From positions 19,346,501-19,410,500 of the forward strand of contig NC_088311.1 of the NCBI RefSeq assembly GCF_910592395.1: a DNA stretch of 64,000 nt, read 5' to 3'. The position numbers were made by a program, and so were the translations under genes. How positions within the stretch are numbered: position 1 is the first letter of the stretch; each line of letters begins with the position of its first letter. This document shows, piece by piece, positions 1-10,983 of this stretch. Under the pieces are notes generated by a model. That model was not told the origin of the DNA and did no database searches. It saw nothing but the letters and a program-made list of their open reading frames with translations. The DNA comes from Lineus longissimus. Taxonomy: Eukaryota > Nemertea > Pilidiophora > Heteronemertea > Lineidae.

Positions 1-54
1 AACTTCTAATTGAATGTTGGAGACTTCTCACACAATTTTTTCCCAAATTTTTAG

Positions 55-3000
55 GTCAGCTGCTACCCACTGTCTTCAAGGGCCATGCCTGGGGGATCCT
101 TCATACTCTCCTGGAGATGTTCAGTTATCGTCTTCACCACATCCAGCCTCACTACCGGGTTCAGTTACTCAGTCATCTCCATTCCCTGGCCACAGTACCA
201 CAGACAAATCAGACACAGTTGCATTTATGGTAAGGTTGCATTACTTTCACTTCGAGTGTGAGCCCAGTTTCCCGAGTTCAGTTAGCCCAGTTTCCCCGAG
301 TTCAGTTACTCAGTCATCTCCATTCCCTGGCCACAGTACCACAGACAAATCAGACACAGCTACATTTATGGTAGGTTGGGTTACTTTCACTTCGAGTGTG
401 AGCCCAGTTTCCCGAGTTCAGTTACTCAGTCATCTCCATTCCCTGGCCACAGTACCACAGACAAATCAGACACAGTTGCATTTATGGTAAGGTTGTGTTA
501 CTTTTGATCGGGGATGGGAGCCCAGTTTTACGATCATCTGGAGGTGTAGAGTTATGTCACATCCAGCCATACTACCAGGTTTTGTTACTCTGTCATCTAA
601 ATTCCCTGGCCTCAGTGCCAAAGACAAATCAGACACAGTTGCATTTATGGTAAGGTTGCGTTACTTTTGATCGGGGATGGGAGCCCAGTTTTACGATCAT
701 CTGGAGGTGTAGATTTACGTCACATCCAGCCACACTACCCGGTTTTGTTACTCTCCCATCTAAATTCCCTGGCCTCAGTACCACAGACAAATCATACACA
801 GTTGCATTTATGGCAGGTTGGATAACTTTTGCTTGGGGTGCAAGCTTAATTTAATGTTGATTTGGTGTCCATGACAGTAACAGATGATTCAAAGTAATGA
901 GGTTCATTTTCCTCATCGTTTTTCTTCATGTCTACTTCAGTGTTGAGAGCACTGCGCTGCGATTGATCACCGGCCTCGGCAGTTCCGAAGTTCAGCCACA
1001 GCTTTCTCGACTGTTTAGCGAACCCAAGACGGTCGCCATGTTGTCTGGAGAATCGGAAGAGCTGAATCGAGCATTGGTGTTGACTTTGGCAAGGGCATTA
1101 CATGTTACAGGTCAGTCCAATCAGTCCATCCAGACAAAGTATGGGATGACTTGGTGCATTCTTCTCTCATCTCAACAAAGAATTTCAACAAGTTGGCATT
1201 TGAGTTATCCAGATTTCACCATCAACTTGAACACCACCTTTTGTCCCAAAATGGCCCAAATCTCCATGCAATACAGACTTTTCGGCAATGTTTGGGGGAG
1301 GGTAGTTGCAGTTGCCTCCTCCACTGCTGAGTTTCGGCAAGGAAGGTGACAGTGAAACTATAATGTCTGAAACAATGTTAAATTAGCATGTGCAAAACAT
1401 TAATGAATCAAGATATGGCTGTTTGAATTCCAAAATGTGCCACGTTGAACTGTTATTAACTCTATGAATTGTTGCTTTTAGGGTCGGAAAGCCTGTCAAG
1501 CAACTGGTGTAAGGAAATCTTGGCGGCGATCATGAAGCACACCCCTCATGGCTGGTCTTCCCATACCCTCTCCTGCTTCCCGACCACGCTCAGCGACTTC
1601 TTCTATCAGAACGTCATACCGAGAGAAGACAAGGCAACGCTCAAGAAAAATGTCGACCAGGAATACAGAAAGTGGAAAAGTGAGTGAATCATACTTGAGC
1701 CCTTTCTCGCCCAGATTTGTTTTGGAATACTTGTTTCGAGTGCTCAATGCTCTGTGACTATCAAAATCGTTTCAATATCTCTTTCAGGCATGCAAAATGA
1801 AAATGAGATCATTGCCCATTTCTCCATGCAAGGCACATCGCCACTTTTCCTCTGGTAAGTTACAGAGATTATCCTCCCTGTTCAGAGTTCACTTGCCAAG
1901 GCTTTTTGTGTGATGTTTTGTGCAGTCTGATACAAATCTTCAAGTACCAACTCTGATTATTGTACTGTAAATTAATAGGAAAAGAATGCTTTCATTCTCT
2001 CGTGCCTGTTGAAAGAAAGAGTTATTAATTACATTTGACCACTTTTCAGCATTCTTTGGAAGAGTCTGCTTGAAGACAACAGAATCTCAACGATCGGATA
2101 CAAGTAAGTTTACTTGTTTGTTTTCAAGAAGGGATCACCGGCTGCCAATGATAGTGAATTAACCTGAAAAGACCTAATACCTATTGGTTATAAACATTTT
2201 TTACCAAAGCATGGTTTGTCATATATATCTGTAGTAACATTGTCATGCATGAGCTGATTTGTTTATCTGTTCCAATTGAAACCGGAAATGGAGATGACAT
2301 TTTCAGCACAGCAGTGATTTTGAATATTTAGTAGATACGCTAGCTAGTGCTGGTTTCCTGTTACCAGGACATGTTGTCCTTGATATTGAGACCGAGCGGT
2401 GACATGGTGCGCAGTCGATGGATCCATGTGGACTCTTTGGAGAGTCTAATGTTTTTTGAGTTATCCGCATCTGGGGGGCCGTGGATGAATTCTAGGACGA
2501 AGATGCGTACATCCTGCAGTCCATGGTGGTCGGTTTGGTCATGGAGGTATTATTAATAATACCTCCATGGTTTGGTCGAAGTGATGGCCGATGATCTCAG
2601 CGTGGTTGCACTTGGTGATATTGTAGAAGTGTTTCTGGAAACAACCAATGATAGTCTGTTTCGTTTCGCCCACATGATTTTGAATATTTGTATTGCGTAC
2701 ATGACCGATCCAGAATCTGAAATAACTGCTCCACAGATAAAGCTTTAGTTTTGCTATTTGAAAGCCATTTTCTGATTCCCGTCTTTTAGGTTATTGGATC
2801 GTCTTGGCCCCAGAGCACTCTCTGCCCACCTCAGAACATTTGCCGATTACCTGGTGTTTGAATTTTCAACATCTAATGCCGGGGGTCATGTCAATAAGGT
2901 AAATGGACTTACTTACTTATCCCCTTGCACTCCCACTTGACTCACTATGTCAGCTGCCATTCTTCACCTGTTTGTCTTCCTTTGGTCTTTTTCTAAGAAG

Positions 3001-6000
3001 TTGATGAAACTTTGCAAGAAGGTATTTTGACTGTTTTTGAATAACCAGTCTGGCAAGGATCTCCAAGTGGCCAATGTTGCCAAAACGAGCTACATTACCT
3101 GCAAACCCACCAGCCAGCTACCGCCTTGTCTGGTATCCTGACCACACTCTCACTTTGAACCATGTAGTTTCAAAAAATAGGTTTGCGCGAAAGTCCCAAT
3201 TTTCTCGTGTTAATTGGTGTAACACCAGTTGACAGTGGGTAAGATTTAGCGAGATATCGAGATATATTTTGTGTTAAATGATGTATATTCAGCCATGAAC
3301 ATCCCTGACCAAGCTACATCAAGGTATCTCCGTGGCATAGTTTCGAGGGGGTTGTTGACCCAATTGCTGTCAACTCGCCATTTGGTGATGTTTGCTTGAC
3401 TAATTACTGTAATCCCAATCCTAATACACCCTCTCTGAAATTCTATTGCTCTTTCAGTGTGTGGAAGCTCTGAATGACTTGATCTGGAAACACAATGTGA
3501 TCACCATTGACCGATTAGTCCTTTGTTTGGTAAGTTCAATAGCTATTGACATGAATGACCATTCATTGGAAGCTGTTGTTGACGACTTCGCGATGGTACC
3601 AATTGTAGACCAATTGACATGGCCATTCATTGGAAGGCTCTTGATGAGCTCTTTATAATGGTGCTGCTTGTCATTTTTGGGAATTCTTTTCAAAATAAAA
3701 ACTTTTGTGTTTCAGGCAATGAGGAACTTGGAGGGAAATGAAGCACAAGTGTGCTTCTTCCTGATCCAGCTTCTACTGCTGAAGCCGCCAGACTTCAGGA
3801 ATAGGGTGAACGACTTCGTCAAAGATGTAAGTTATGGAGAGACAATTGTTTTAAAATTTCCTGTTGGCAATTTTTGCCCCATTGACCCATGTATTTCAGC
3901 TGAACCCCGGGCCCTTGGGCCTCTTGTTACTCATTGTATCGTCTTTGAAATCGACAAATAGAAATCTCGCTGTTTAAAATACATATTCATGTTCTCATTT
4001 CATTACGACGTCATTTCAGAATTCGCCCGAACACTGGACTCAAAGCAACTGGCACGAGAAGCACATGAATTTTCACCGCAAATATCCTGAGAAGTTCTTC
4101 AACGAGGGCGTGCAAGACATCTCCAACCAGTCCCAGCAGATGTTACCCGTCTATTTCGGTAACGTCTGCCTCAGATTCTTACCCGTAAGTATAATTGATC
4201 GAAGGCCGTGACACCCTTGAAGTCTGATCACTCAACTGCCAAATTATTGTGGGTGCATGATTCTTGCAGATTTTGTGAAGTGTAGATGTATAAACTCCTG
4301 GGATTTTAACTTGATGGACATTGTTTACATAACACTTATGAACAAGAGAAACCTGACAGGTAAGATTTAAGTCAAGTTTGCATGCAATTATAAAGTCACG
4401 GGTCATGTCGATGATTAGTTCTCAACCATCTGAGCTGGTGTCGGCATTTTGAATCAACTTGGGGTCGACCAGAGTATCAATTGGATAAGATTCATTGCGA
4501 TTTGTGCATTTTCCTGCAGGTTCTCGACATCGTCATCCATAGATTCCTCGAGCTTCCATCGGGACTCTCCAAGTCTTTAGAGACCCTGTTCGAACACTTG
4601 GGCGGCCTCTACAAGTTCCACGATCGTCCCGTGACCTACTTATACAACACTCTCCACTACTATGAGAAGAAACTCAAGGACAGGCCGTTGATCAAGAGAA
4701 AACTGGTGCATGCAATCATTGGTGAGTGCAACACTTGTAGATTGGTCCCAATTCTTGGCCAGTGATTCCATCCTTGGCTGGGTTGCAGGGGACGTGTGGG
4801 TTCAGGCCTCGAGGACAGTGCCGTCTTCCCTGAAGGTGTTTTGGGATCGGACAGGAGCAGTGAATGCCGATGTGAATAATTGTCAAACTGAAATACGAAA
4901 TTTCATTAAAAATATCCAGCAGTTAAAGGGTTTATAGGATTTTGAAACTCAGTTTTTGTGAGGGTAAGCTTCTGTCTAATTTGAAATTTCACAGCAAGAA
5001 ACACATGATTGGTATCTCGTACCATATTTTTCAGGTGCTTTGAAGGACATACGCCCTGCCGACTGGTGCCTGACTAAAGACTATCAGGCCTATATCCTGA
5101 GATCAAACGAGGATGTCGATTGGATACCAGAACAGGAGTACTACATGAGGCTGATTGGAAGACTTGTGGACAGTATCCTTTTGGAAAATATATCAGTTAA
5201 ATGATGAATCTGAGGATGAAACTTTTTGACATTTTTTCCACATGTTTAATGGGTGTGTCACAGACTTCTACACTTTGTTGAATTAGTAGTGGATAGGTTC
5301 TTCGTTTATTTCAATTGAAACACGACCACTTCACCTGCCAAATTATCTCTTCGTCATCCAAAGGAAAACTTTCAAAACATTTCTTCCTTAAGTTTTGCCA
5401 GCTATCTGTGGGAGTGTTCCGTCTGCTCTGTCCAACACGGACTGGCGTTTCAATGAGTTTCCCAACCCCGCTGCTCACGTCCTCCACGCTACGTGTATCG
5501 AGTTGATAGCCTTGCCAATAGAGTGTCGCGTCGTCGGCAATGCCTTGCTCGATATCGTCTTGAAGAGCAGCACACAGATTGCACGAGACAAGGTCATGGC
5601 GTGGATGAATGCGATAGGATTGGTGCTGACTGCACTGCCAGTGAGTTGTCAAGTTGCATTATGTACAACCGGTATCAAGTTGCATTATGTACAACCGGTA
5701 TCAAGTTGCATTATGTACAACCGGTGTCAAGTTGCATTATGTACAACCGGTATCAAGTTGCATTATGTACAACCGGTATCAAGTTGCATTATGTGCTACC
5801 GGCATCAAATTGCATTATCTACAACCGGTATCAAGTTGCATTATGTACAACCGGTATCAAGTTGCATTATGTAAAACCGGTGTCAAGTTGCATTATGTAC
5901 AACCTGTGTTAAGTTGCATTATTTACAACCGGTGTCAAGTTGCATTATGTACAACCGGTGTCAAGTTGCATTATGTACGACCGGTATCAAGTTGCATTAT

Positions 6001-9000
6001 GTACAACCGGTATCAAGTTACATTATGTACAACCGGTATCAAGTTGCATTATTTACAACCGGTATCAAGTTGCATTATGTACAACCGGTATCAAGTTGCA
6101 TTATGTACAACCGGTATTAAGTTGCATCGTGTATAACCGGTATCAAGTTGCATTATGTACAATCGGTATTTCAAAGTAGATGACATCACACAAGTGAGTT
6201 TCATGATTATGCCTGATAAAGACCAATGTTTGGTGCGAATGCAATGAAAGCACAGTAAAAAAAAGCCCTCAGTAGGGAAAGCAGGGTGCTTGGTATGTAT
6301 TTGAGGTGCCTGTTTCCACCATACCAGCACTTTATTTCCCAAAAACTTAATTTTGTATCTTGTTGTTACAGGATAGCTACTGGTCCGTCGTTCACGACAA
6401 GGTGATAGAGGTGATGCAGAGTCCGTTGCTGAGCGAACCACCAGCTGATCTCAATCCGCTACAGATGTTCAACTTCACAAAGAGTTACGGTCTCTACAGC
6501 GAAGTCCATTGTAGCTATGTGCTGGCTCTTTGTCATTCGGCCTGGCAGCATGCCAGTATTGGACAGCTTAGTGTATTCTTACAGTAAGTCCAAGTCTTGT
6601 TCAGTGGTCTATATGATCTAGGCCAGTGTCTTTATGCAATGACTCTGTGTCGTTCGGCCTGGCAGCATGCCAGTATTGGACAGCTTAGTGTGTTCTTACA
6701 GTAAGTCCAAGTCCAGTTCAGTGGTCTATATCATCTAGGCCAGTGACTTTATGCAATGGCTCTGTGTCATTCGGCCTGGCAGCATGCCAGTATTGGACAG
6801 CTTAGTGTATTCTTACAGTAAGTCCAAGTCTAGTTTAGTGGTCTTTATCATCTCGGCCAGTGTCTTTATGCAATGGCTCTGTGTCATTCGGCCTGGCAGC
6901 ATGCCAGTATTGGACAGCTCAGTGTATTCTTACAGTAAGTCCAAGTCTAGTTTAGTGGTCTCTATCATCTAGGCCAGTGTCTTTATGCAATGGCTCTGTG
7001 TCATTCGGCCTGGCAGCATGCCAGTATTGGACAGCTCAGTGTATTCTTACAGTAAGTCCAAGTCTAGTTTAGTGGTCTCTCTCATCTAGGCCAGTGTCTT
7101 TATGCAATGGCTCTGTGTCATTCGGCCTGGCAGCATGCCAGTATTGGACAGTCTAGTGTATTCTTACAGTAAATCTAAGTCAAGGTTAGTGGTCTGCATG
7201 TATATCATCCAGGCCAGTATCTACCGCCCAGCAGGATGCCAATATTCCATTGGACGGGAGTGCATACACTGCAAGATAAGTGTTGCCTAATACCTGATCA
7301 AAATATTGTTGTTTCTAGGGTGATGAAGGATCAGCTTAAACCCATCATCAAGACGGAGATCCAGTTCCTCTACCTGTGCCATCTGATCGGGCCATTCTTG
7401 CAAAGATTCCACGGAGAGCGTATGAGATGCCTACTGGAGGTGAGATATTATTTAACCATTATAAGACTTTCTGAGCAAGTATTTTCATTGAAAGGAGCAT
7501 TTCTTTGGAATCTCACTTAGCACAGCAGACCATCCAAAATGGGCCATCCTAAACTGGGTCTACCTGGTTTAAAGTCAAGTTTGAAGTCAACAAAATTAAT
7601 TCTAACATGTCTAATTGTCATAAATGAAATCAGCAGGACGTTTCGTACATTTTCTTTACATTTCATGACATTTGTGTAAGATGAGAGAGCTATTGTCTTA
7701 AATGTACAACTGTCCACCACCCCAGCCAGCGCTTGGTTTCAGCTTGGAGGAAATGATAGGGATTCATAAATTTCAGTAACAGCTCTTTGGAAAGCGCTGT
7801 AAATGTGGATTAGGTAACTTCTGGAAGGGGTCATCTTCCTGTCAAGTGTGTGACCGCACATCATGTATGGAGCGCTGGGTCCTGCATCACTTGGTCGCTT
7901 GATAACATTTCAAATATCTTTCATCTTTTTATCTTTCAGTTGACTGTGGAGTTGTACGAAATACTAGAGAATGTGGACAAGGGAACTGAACACATCAAGT
8001 ACATGGATTCCATCAGTGACTTCCTGTATCCTTTCACACAAGTTAATCCCAGTCGATAACTGGCCAAAAGTGAAGGAAGATCAAACAGAGCTGCCTAGCC
8101 CTGCAGGGGGAGTTTTTAGGTGATGCCAGGCCTTTCATACTTTGATTGGGGCATTCTGCCCTTTGGCTACAAGAAAAAGGTTTTGAAAGGTCTTACTGTT
8201 AATGGCAGCTTCTTGGTATAGAATTGAAAACTTGTCAAAGTCAGACCAAAGTCGGCCTCAAACCAACTGCACTTATCAAAGATTAGTTGTTTACTCACAA
8301 CATTGAGGCCTGATTAATCCCCTTTCTCATCAGTTTCTTGGTATATATCAGCCCCAAATCCCAGTTTCTGACATGGAACATTTGGGAGTCTTCAAGAGTC
8401 CACTGGCGAAAGCACAAAGCCTGCTCATGCATGTTAGAACTCTCCACTGGCTTCCGATACCATATCGTATCGATTTCAAGGTTTTACTCATGGTGTTCAA
8501 AGCCAAAAACAACATGGCTCCATCATATATCTCGGACATCCTGCCATCGTATGTCCCAGGGCGATCCCTGAGATCGGATAACCAAGAGTTGTTGGTGACT
8601 CCCAGGTATCGCCTTGAGACATTTGGTGGCAGAAGCTTTACAATTTATGCCAGCAAATTATGGAACTCGCTGGACACTAACACCCGCAACAGCTCCACCG
8701 TCAGCGAGTTCAAAAGAAGATTAAAAACCAAACTATTTGAACAGTGTTTTTGTTAAGCGCAGCTGAGCAATTTTTCTAATTGGATTTTGCGCTATATAAA
8801 TGCTATTTGTATTTGTATATGTATGTATTTGTGCATGTTGGGGCTCCTCAAGGCAGGTGATCTGTTCCAGAATCCACTTAAGGTTACCCTTTCTGTAGCT
8901 GATTGACACTTTTTCACCAAGGGTTTTTCTCGAGTCTCATTCCTTAACCCTCGCTCAGTTATCACATCAAATATATGTTCGTTGGCGACAGCGTCAAAAA

Positions 9001-9130
9001 CGAAGTCGAGAAAGTCATCCGCAATCTTCGCCCAGCATTCCAGAAACGATTGCGCTTCATCTCGCATCACAGCAAGGAGGAAGCCCAAGCTCCGACCCCA
9101 ACGGAACCTGTCAATCCTCAGTCTGTCTGA
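55..9130 (+). CDS. MED23: Mediator complex subunit 23, C-terminal 16 exons (partial gene)
   Basis: MED23 is a tail-module subunit of Mediator, linking activators (such as phosphorylated ELK1 in mammals) to RNA polymerase II in the nucleus. Exons: 55-229, 941-1110, 1482-1679, 1788-1854, 2050-2103, 2790-2898, 3458-3529, 3716-3826, 4020-4184, 4520-4721, 5035-5172, 5402-5640, 6372-6583, 7319-7439, 7940-8025, 8959-9130. All phases join without a stop, giving about 763 codons, which correspond to the second half of the 1,368-residue human protein. Recognised blocks include YLYNTLHYYE, GNVCLRFLP, FPNPAAHVLH, HLIGPFLQRF and YHIKYMFVGDSV near the end; the protein ends NPQSV then TGA. The family is all-helical, with no catalytic residues. 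The start lies left of the window. Introns after exons 55-229, 5402-5640 and 6372-6583 contain tandem arrays; two introns look U12-type. The orthology is secure from family knowledge; exon ends are inferred from GT/AG sites and phase. Confidence 0.97.
230..940 (+). repeat. Intronic array of copies of the preceding MED23 exon end plus splice donor
   Basis: The exon ending at 229 (…CATTTATG|GTAAGG) is followed by four further copies of its 3' part joined to the start of the intron. Copy ends with donor-like sites are at 371 (GTAGGT), 487 (GTAAGG), 650 (GTAAGG) and 813 (mutated to GCAGGT). The last two copies include more of the exon than the first two and are more diverged. Each read-through places an in-frame TAA at the donor, so the copies cannot extend the protein. 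Confidence 0.9.
5173..5401 (+). other. U12-type (minor spliceosome) intron of MED23
   Basis: The donor is GTATCCTTTT, matching the U12 donor consensus, and TTCCTTAAG at 5384-5392 is one base from the U12 branch consensus TTCCTTRAC. The branch lies about 10 bases before the AG at 5400-5401, as is usual for this class. Removing it joins GTGGACA to CTATCTGT, giving Val-Asp-Thr as in other MED23 proteins, so the positions are fixed by the reading frame. Confidence 0.85.
5646..6167 (+). repeat. 26-bp minisatellite, about 20 copies, in a MED23 intron
   Basis: The unit is about 26 bp, TCAAGTTGCATTATGTACAA then CCGGTA, repeated head to tail. It starts six bases after the exon end at 5640. Since 26 is not a multiple of three, a 78-bp (three-unit) cycle passes through all frames, and all three forward frames stay open for about 140-160 codons. 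The resulting peptides are repeat translation, not genes. Confidence 0.95.
6584..7190 (+). repeat. Exact 117-bp tandem array copying MED23 exon end and splice donor
   Basis: The end of the exon at 6372-6583 and the first half of the repeat unit (intron start) are repeated five more times. Donor GT sites occur at 6584, 6701, 6818, 6935, 7052 and 7169, spaced exactly 117 bp. The first five keep GTAAGTC; the last reads GTAAATC. Each unit has about 60 bp of exon sequence (TTCGGCCTGGCAGCATGCCA and on) and about 57 bp of intron. Splicing from a later donor would include TAA from the first GTAAGT, in frame. Confidence 0.93.
8026..8958 (+). other. U12-type (minor spliceosome) last intron of MED23
   Basis: The donor GTATCCTTTC and the perfect branch motif TTCCTTAAC at 8940-8948, ten bases before the AG at 8957-8958, fit the U12 consensus fully. 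Splicing joins TTCCT to TTATCAC to give Phe-Leu-Tyr-His-Ile, matching the family. The intron also holds a LINE remnant (8345-8822). Confidence 0.93.
8345..8822 (+). mobile_element. 5'-truncated non-LTR retrotransposon (LINE), 3' end
   Basis: An open stretch at about 8373-8756 encodes the typical C-terminal tail of a CR1/L2/Rex1-like LINE polyprotein: LHWLPIPYRIDFKVLLMVFK, then APSYISD, and YASKLWNSL. It is followed by a tail reading GCGCTATATAAATGC and short TTTGTAT repeats, as in L2/CR1 3' ends. The reverse transcriptase core is missing, so this is a dead-on-arrival insertion in the MED23 U12 intron. The superfamily assignment is from memory of these tails, not from a search. Confidence 0.85.
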
Positions 9131-10003
9131 CCCACGGCCGAAGAAATGGACTCCGATATCCTAACACAAAATGGATCAGAAGCAACGTCTGTCTGTTAGC
9201 CACTTTACTGCCGAATGATACAAATTGGATCAGTAGCGACGTCTGTCTGTGAGCAACTTCACTGCCGAATGTCATCTTGTCAGTTTTTGACAAAAACCTA
9301 GTGAAATGCCTTGGCCCTGAAGGACAAGGCTGTTAAAATTACTTAAAGCTCAGATTGTGGCCCCAAGACATACTGTTCAGCTGTAGTTGAATACATGCTT
9401 TCATGCATTTTCAATAGATGGCTCTGAGTGTTAACTGCGAGACTAAGTGGCTCCTCATTGTCCATTTGTACGTACATGTATGCATTCAGTCTCCGTCACG
9501 AGTTCTGATGTCACTCACTGTCGTTTGAGATTGAGATCGATGCGCCACCGTGATGCAAAACACAAGTTAATAGGCTAGGGTGTTGCGCTATTGCACGATT
9601 GGTGTTGTCGATTGGGTTGATGCCTGTTATAAAAACCAAATTACTCAGCTTCCTAAGCATTCACGGTTTACAGCACAAGTACAGTAGAACCTCTCTATTA
9701 AGGACAACCTTGGGACTGACAAGTGCTGTCCTTAATAGAGAGCTGTACTGATTAGAGAGGTCAAATTGAATGGAAACAACCAATTTGGAGCCAAACCTAG
9801 TGTCCTTAACTGAGATTTTGTCCTTAATAGAGAGGTGTCCGCCTAGGGAGGTTCCACTGTACCAGGATGTTCAAAGAAGAACTGATTCAAATCAGTGTTG
9901 TACATGTAAATTATTGTAATGTATTAATGTATGTACATGTACATGTATAATCTGATTACATATGTAGCTATTTGTGGAATAAAATATGCCATGTGCTAAT
10001 AAA
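9131..10003 (+). other. MED23: MED23 3' UTR with poly(A) signals
   Basis: The stretch after the TGA at 9128-9130 has no further exon that I can support. AATAAA motifs occur at 9978-9983 and 9998-10003 and are the best candidates for the transcript end. A complete TA-flanked MITE lies within it (9682-9859). The UTR length is an inference. Confidence 0.6.
9682..9859 (+). mobile_element. MITE, pogo/Tigger-like family, copy 1 (full length)
   Basis: This element of 178 bp starts CAGTAGAACC and ends GGTTCCACTG, with TA on both sides. It has no coding capacity. Its inside holds several further copies of CCTTAATAGAGAGG and a central CAAATTGAATGGAAACAACC block. The TA target site and CAGT…ACTG ends suggest a Tc1/mariner (pogo/Tigger) origin. 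Confidence 0.85.
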
Positions 10004-10822
10004 AAATGTTAATTGTCTGTTTTTGGAATTAGCCTTAGAAGATAATGCTGATAACGTAGAGAATTTGGAAGTTGTCAAAGTAATGCAGTGGATGAGATTA
10101 GCAGTTGCAATTCACGTTAATGCCTGTCGCGCCTCTGTGATCATAGGTTCTGTTGTATTTCCACAGGTTACAAAAGTAAGAAGCTAAATTTGCCTTCTAA
10201 CGTCCGGATCCTTTATTCTAAAAACTGCTTCACAAGATTTAACACGCCAAAGTCATAATTGATGAAAATAGTTCGTCGGGATGACGATTCGTGCACGTGA
10301 CTAGAAATACTCGGGAGACTGGAATAATTGTAATCACTCTAAATACAACAGTTCGATTCTTCAGTTGGACCTCTTCTGGACTGTCTTTCATTGTACATGA
10401 CTACCTGAAAATACTATCTGTTCGGCATTCCCAAGGTCAGTTTTGCTTGCAGCGCGAATGCAAAAAGACCAGTTGCGCTTAAAGGGGTACCTGTTTTAAG
10501 TGCAGTTTCCGCCAAATGTGAACACTGTGGTGGCACAAGGCATGAATTGCCTTGCCCAAGGACTAAACAAATATGCTTCTACATATGTAATTATTTTTAT
10601 CATAATGTGCGGTATGTGACTATGGTAACTGTGTCCTGTATCTGTGTAGTCAGAGACAATCCGCAGCTGCAATCATCAGTCTTAGGCCACACAGCCTTAT
10701 TGTGTTGCCTTAGGTTGTGGAGTTGTTGAGCCTTTTATTATTATTATTATTATTTCTTACCAGTATAGGCCCCAATGCTGAAGAGATAATATGTGACTCG
10801 CTCTACCAAAACTAGGCGCTTG
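10004..10822. other. Intergenic, no gene seen
   Basis: This lies between the convergent MED23 and CCM2 genes. Short open frames here (for example 9972-10187 and 10291-10482) show no known domain and no splice partners. A short ATT microsatellite sits at about 10737-10755. Confidence 0.6.
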
Positions 10823-10983
10823 TCGCATCTGAACTTGACAGGTTGATACGGACTTGTTGTTCATTTCCCTATTGTTGACCTTTTGTGAAATCTATTACAA
10901 ACTGATTTGGTCACATTCAACAAAAGGTCTACAATAGGGAAATGAACAACAAGTCCGTATCAACCTGTCAAGTTCAGATGCGA
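10823..10983. repeat. Near-perfect hairpin with about 67-bp arms
   Basis: The left arm (10823 to about 10889) begins TCGCATCTGAACTTGACAGG, and the right arm (about 10916-10983) is its reverse complement, ending CCTGTCAAGTTCAGATGCGA. Only one mismatch and one small gap are visible, and the loop is about 26 bases. It could be a foldback transposon or a hairpin RNA source; nothing in it codes for protein. Confidence 0.93.

Noticed and set aside
5395-6179. A repeat protein gene of 26-residue units
   Set aside because: All frames are open because the 26-bp unit lacks stop triplets; it is an intron of MED23.
8373-8756. A host gene within the MED23 last intron
   Set aside because: Its protein is the typical LINE C-terminal tail with an L2/CR1-like 3' end, without a start or a reverse transcriptase core.
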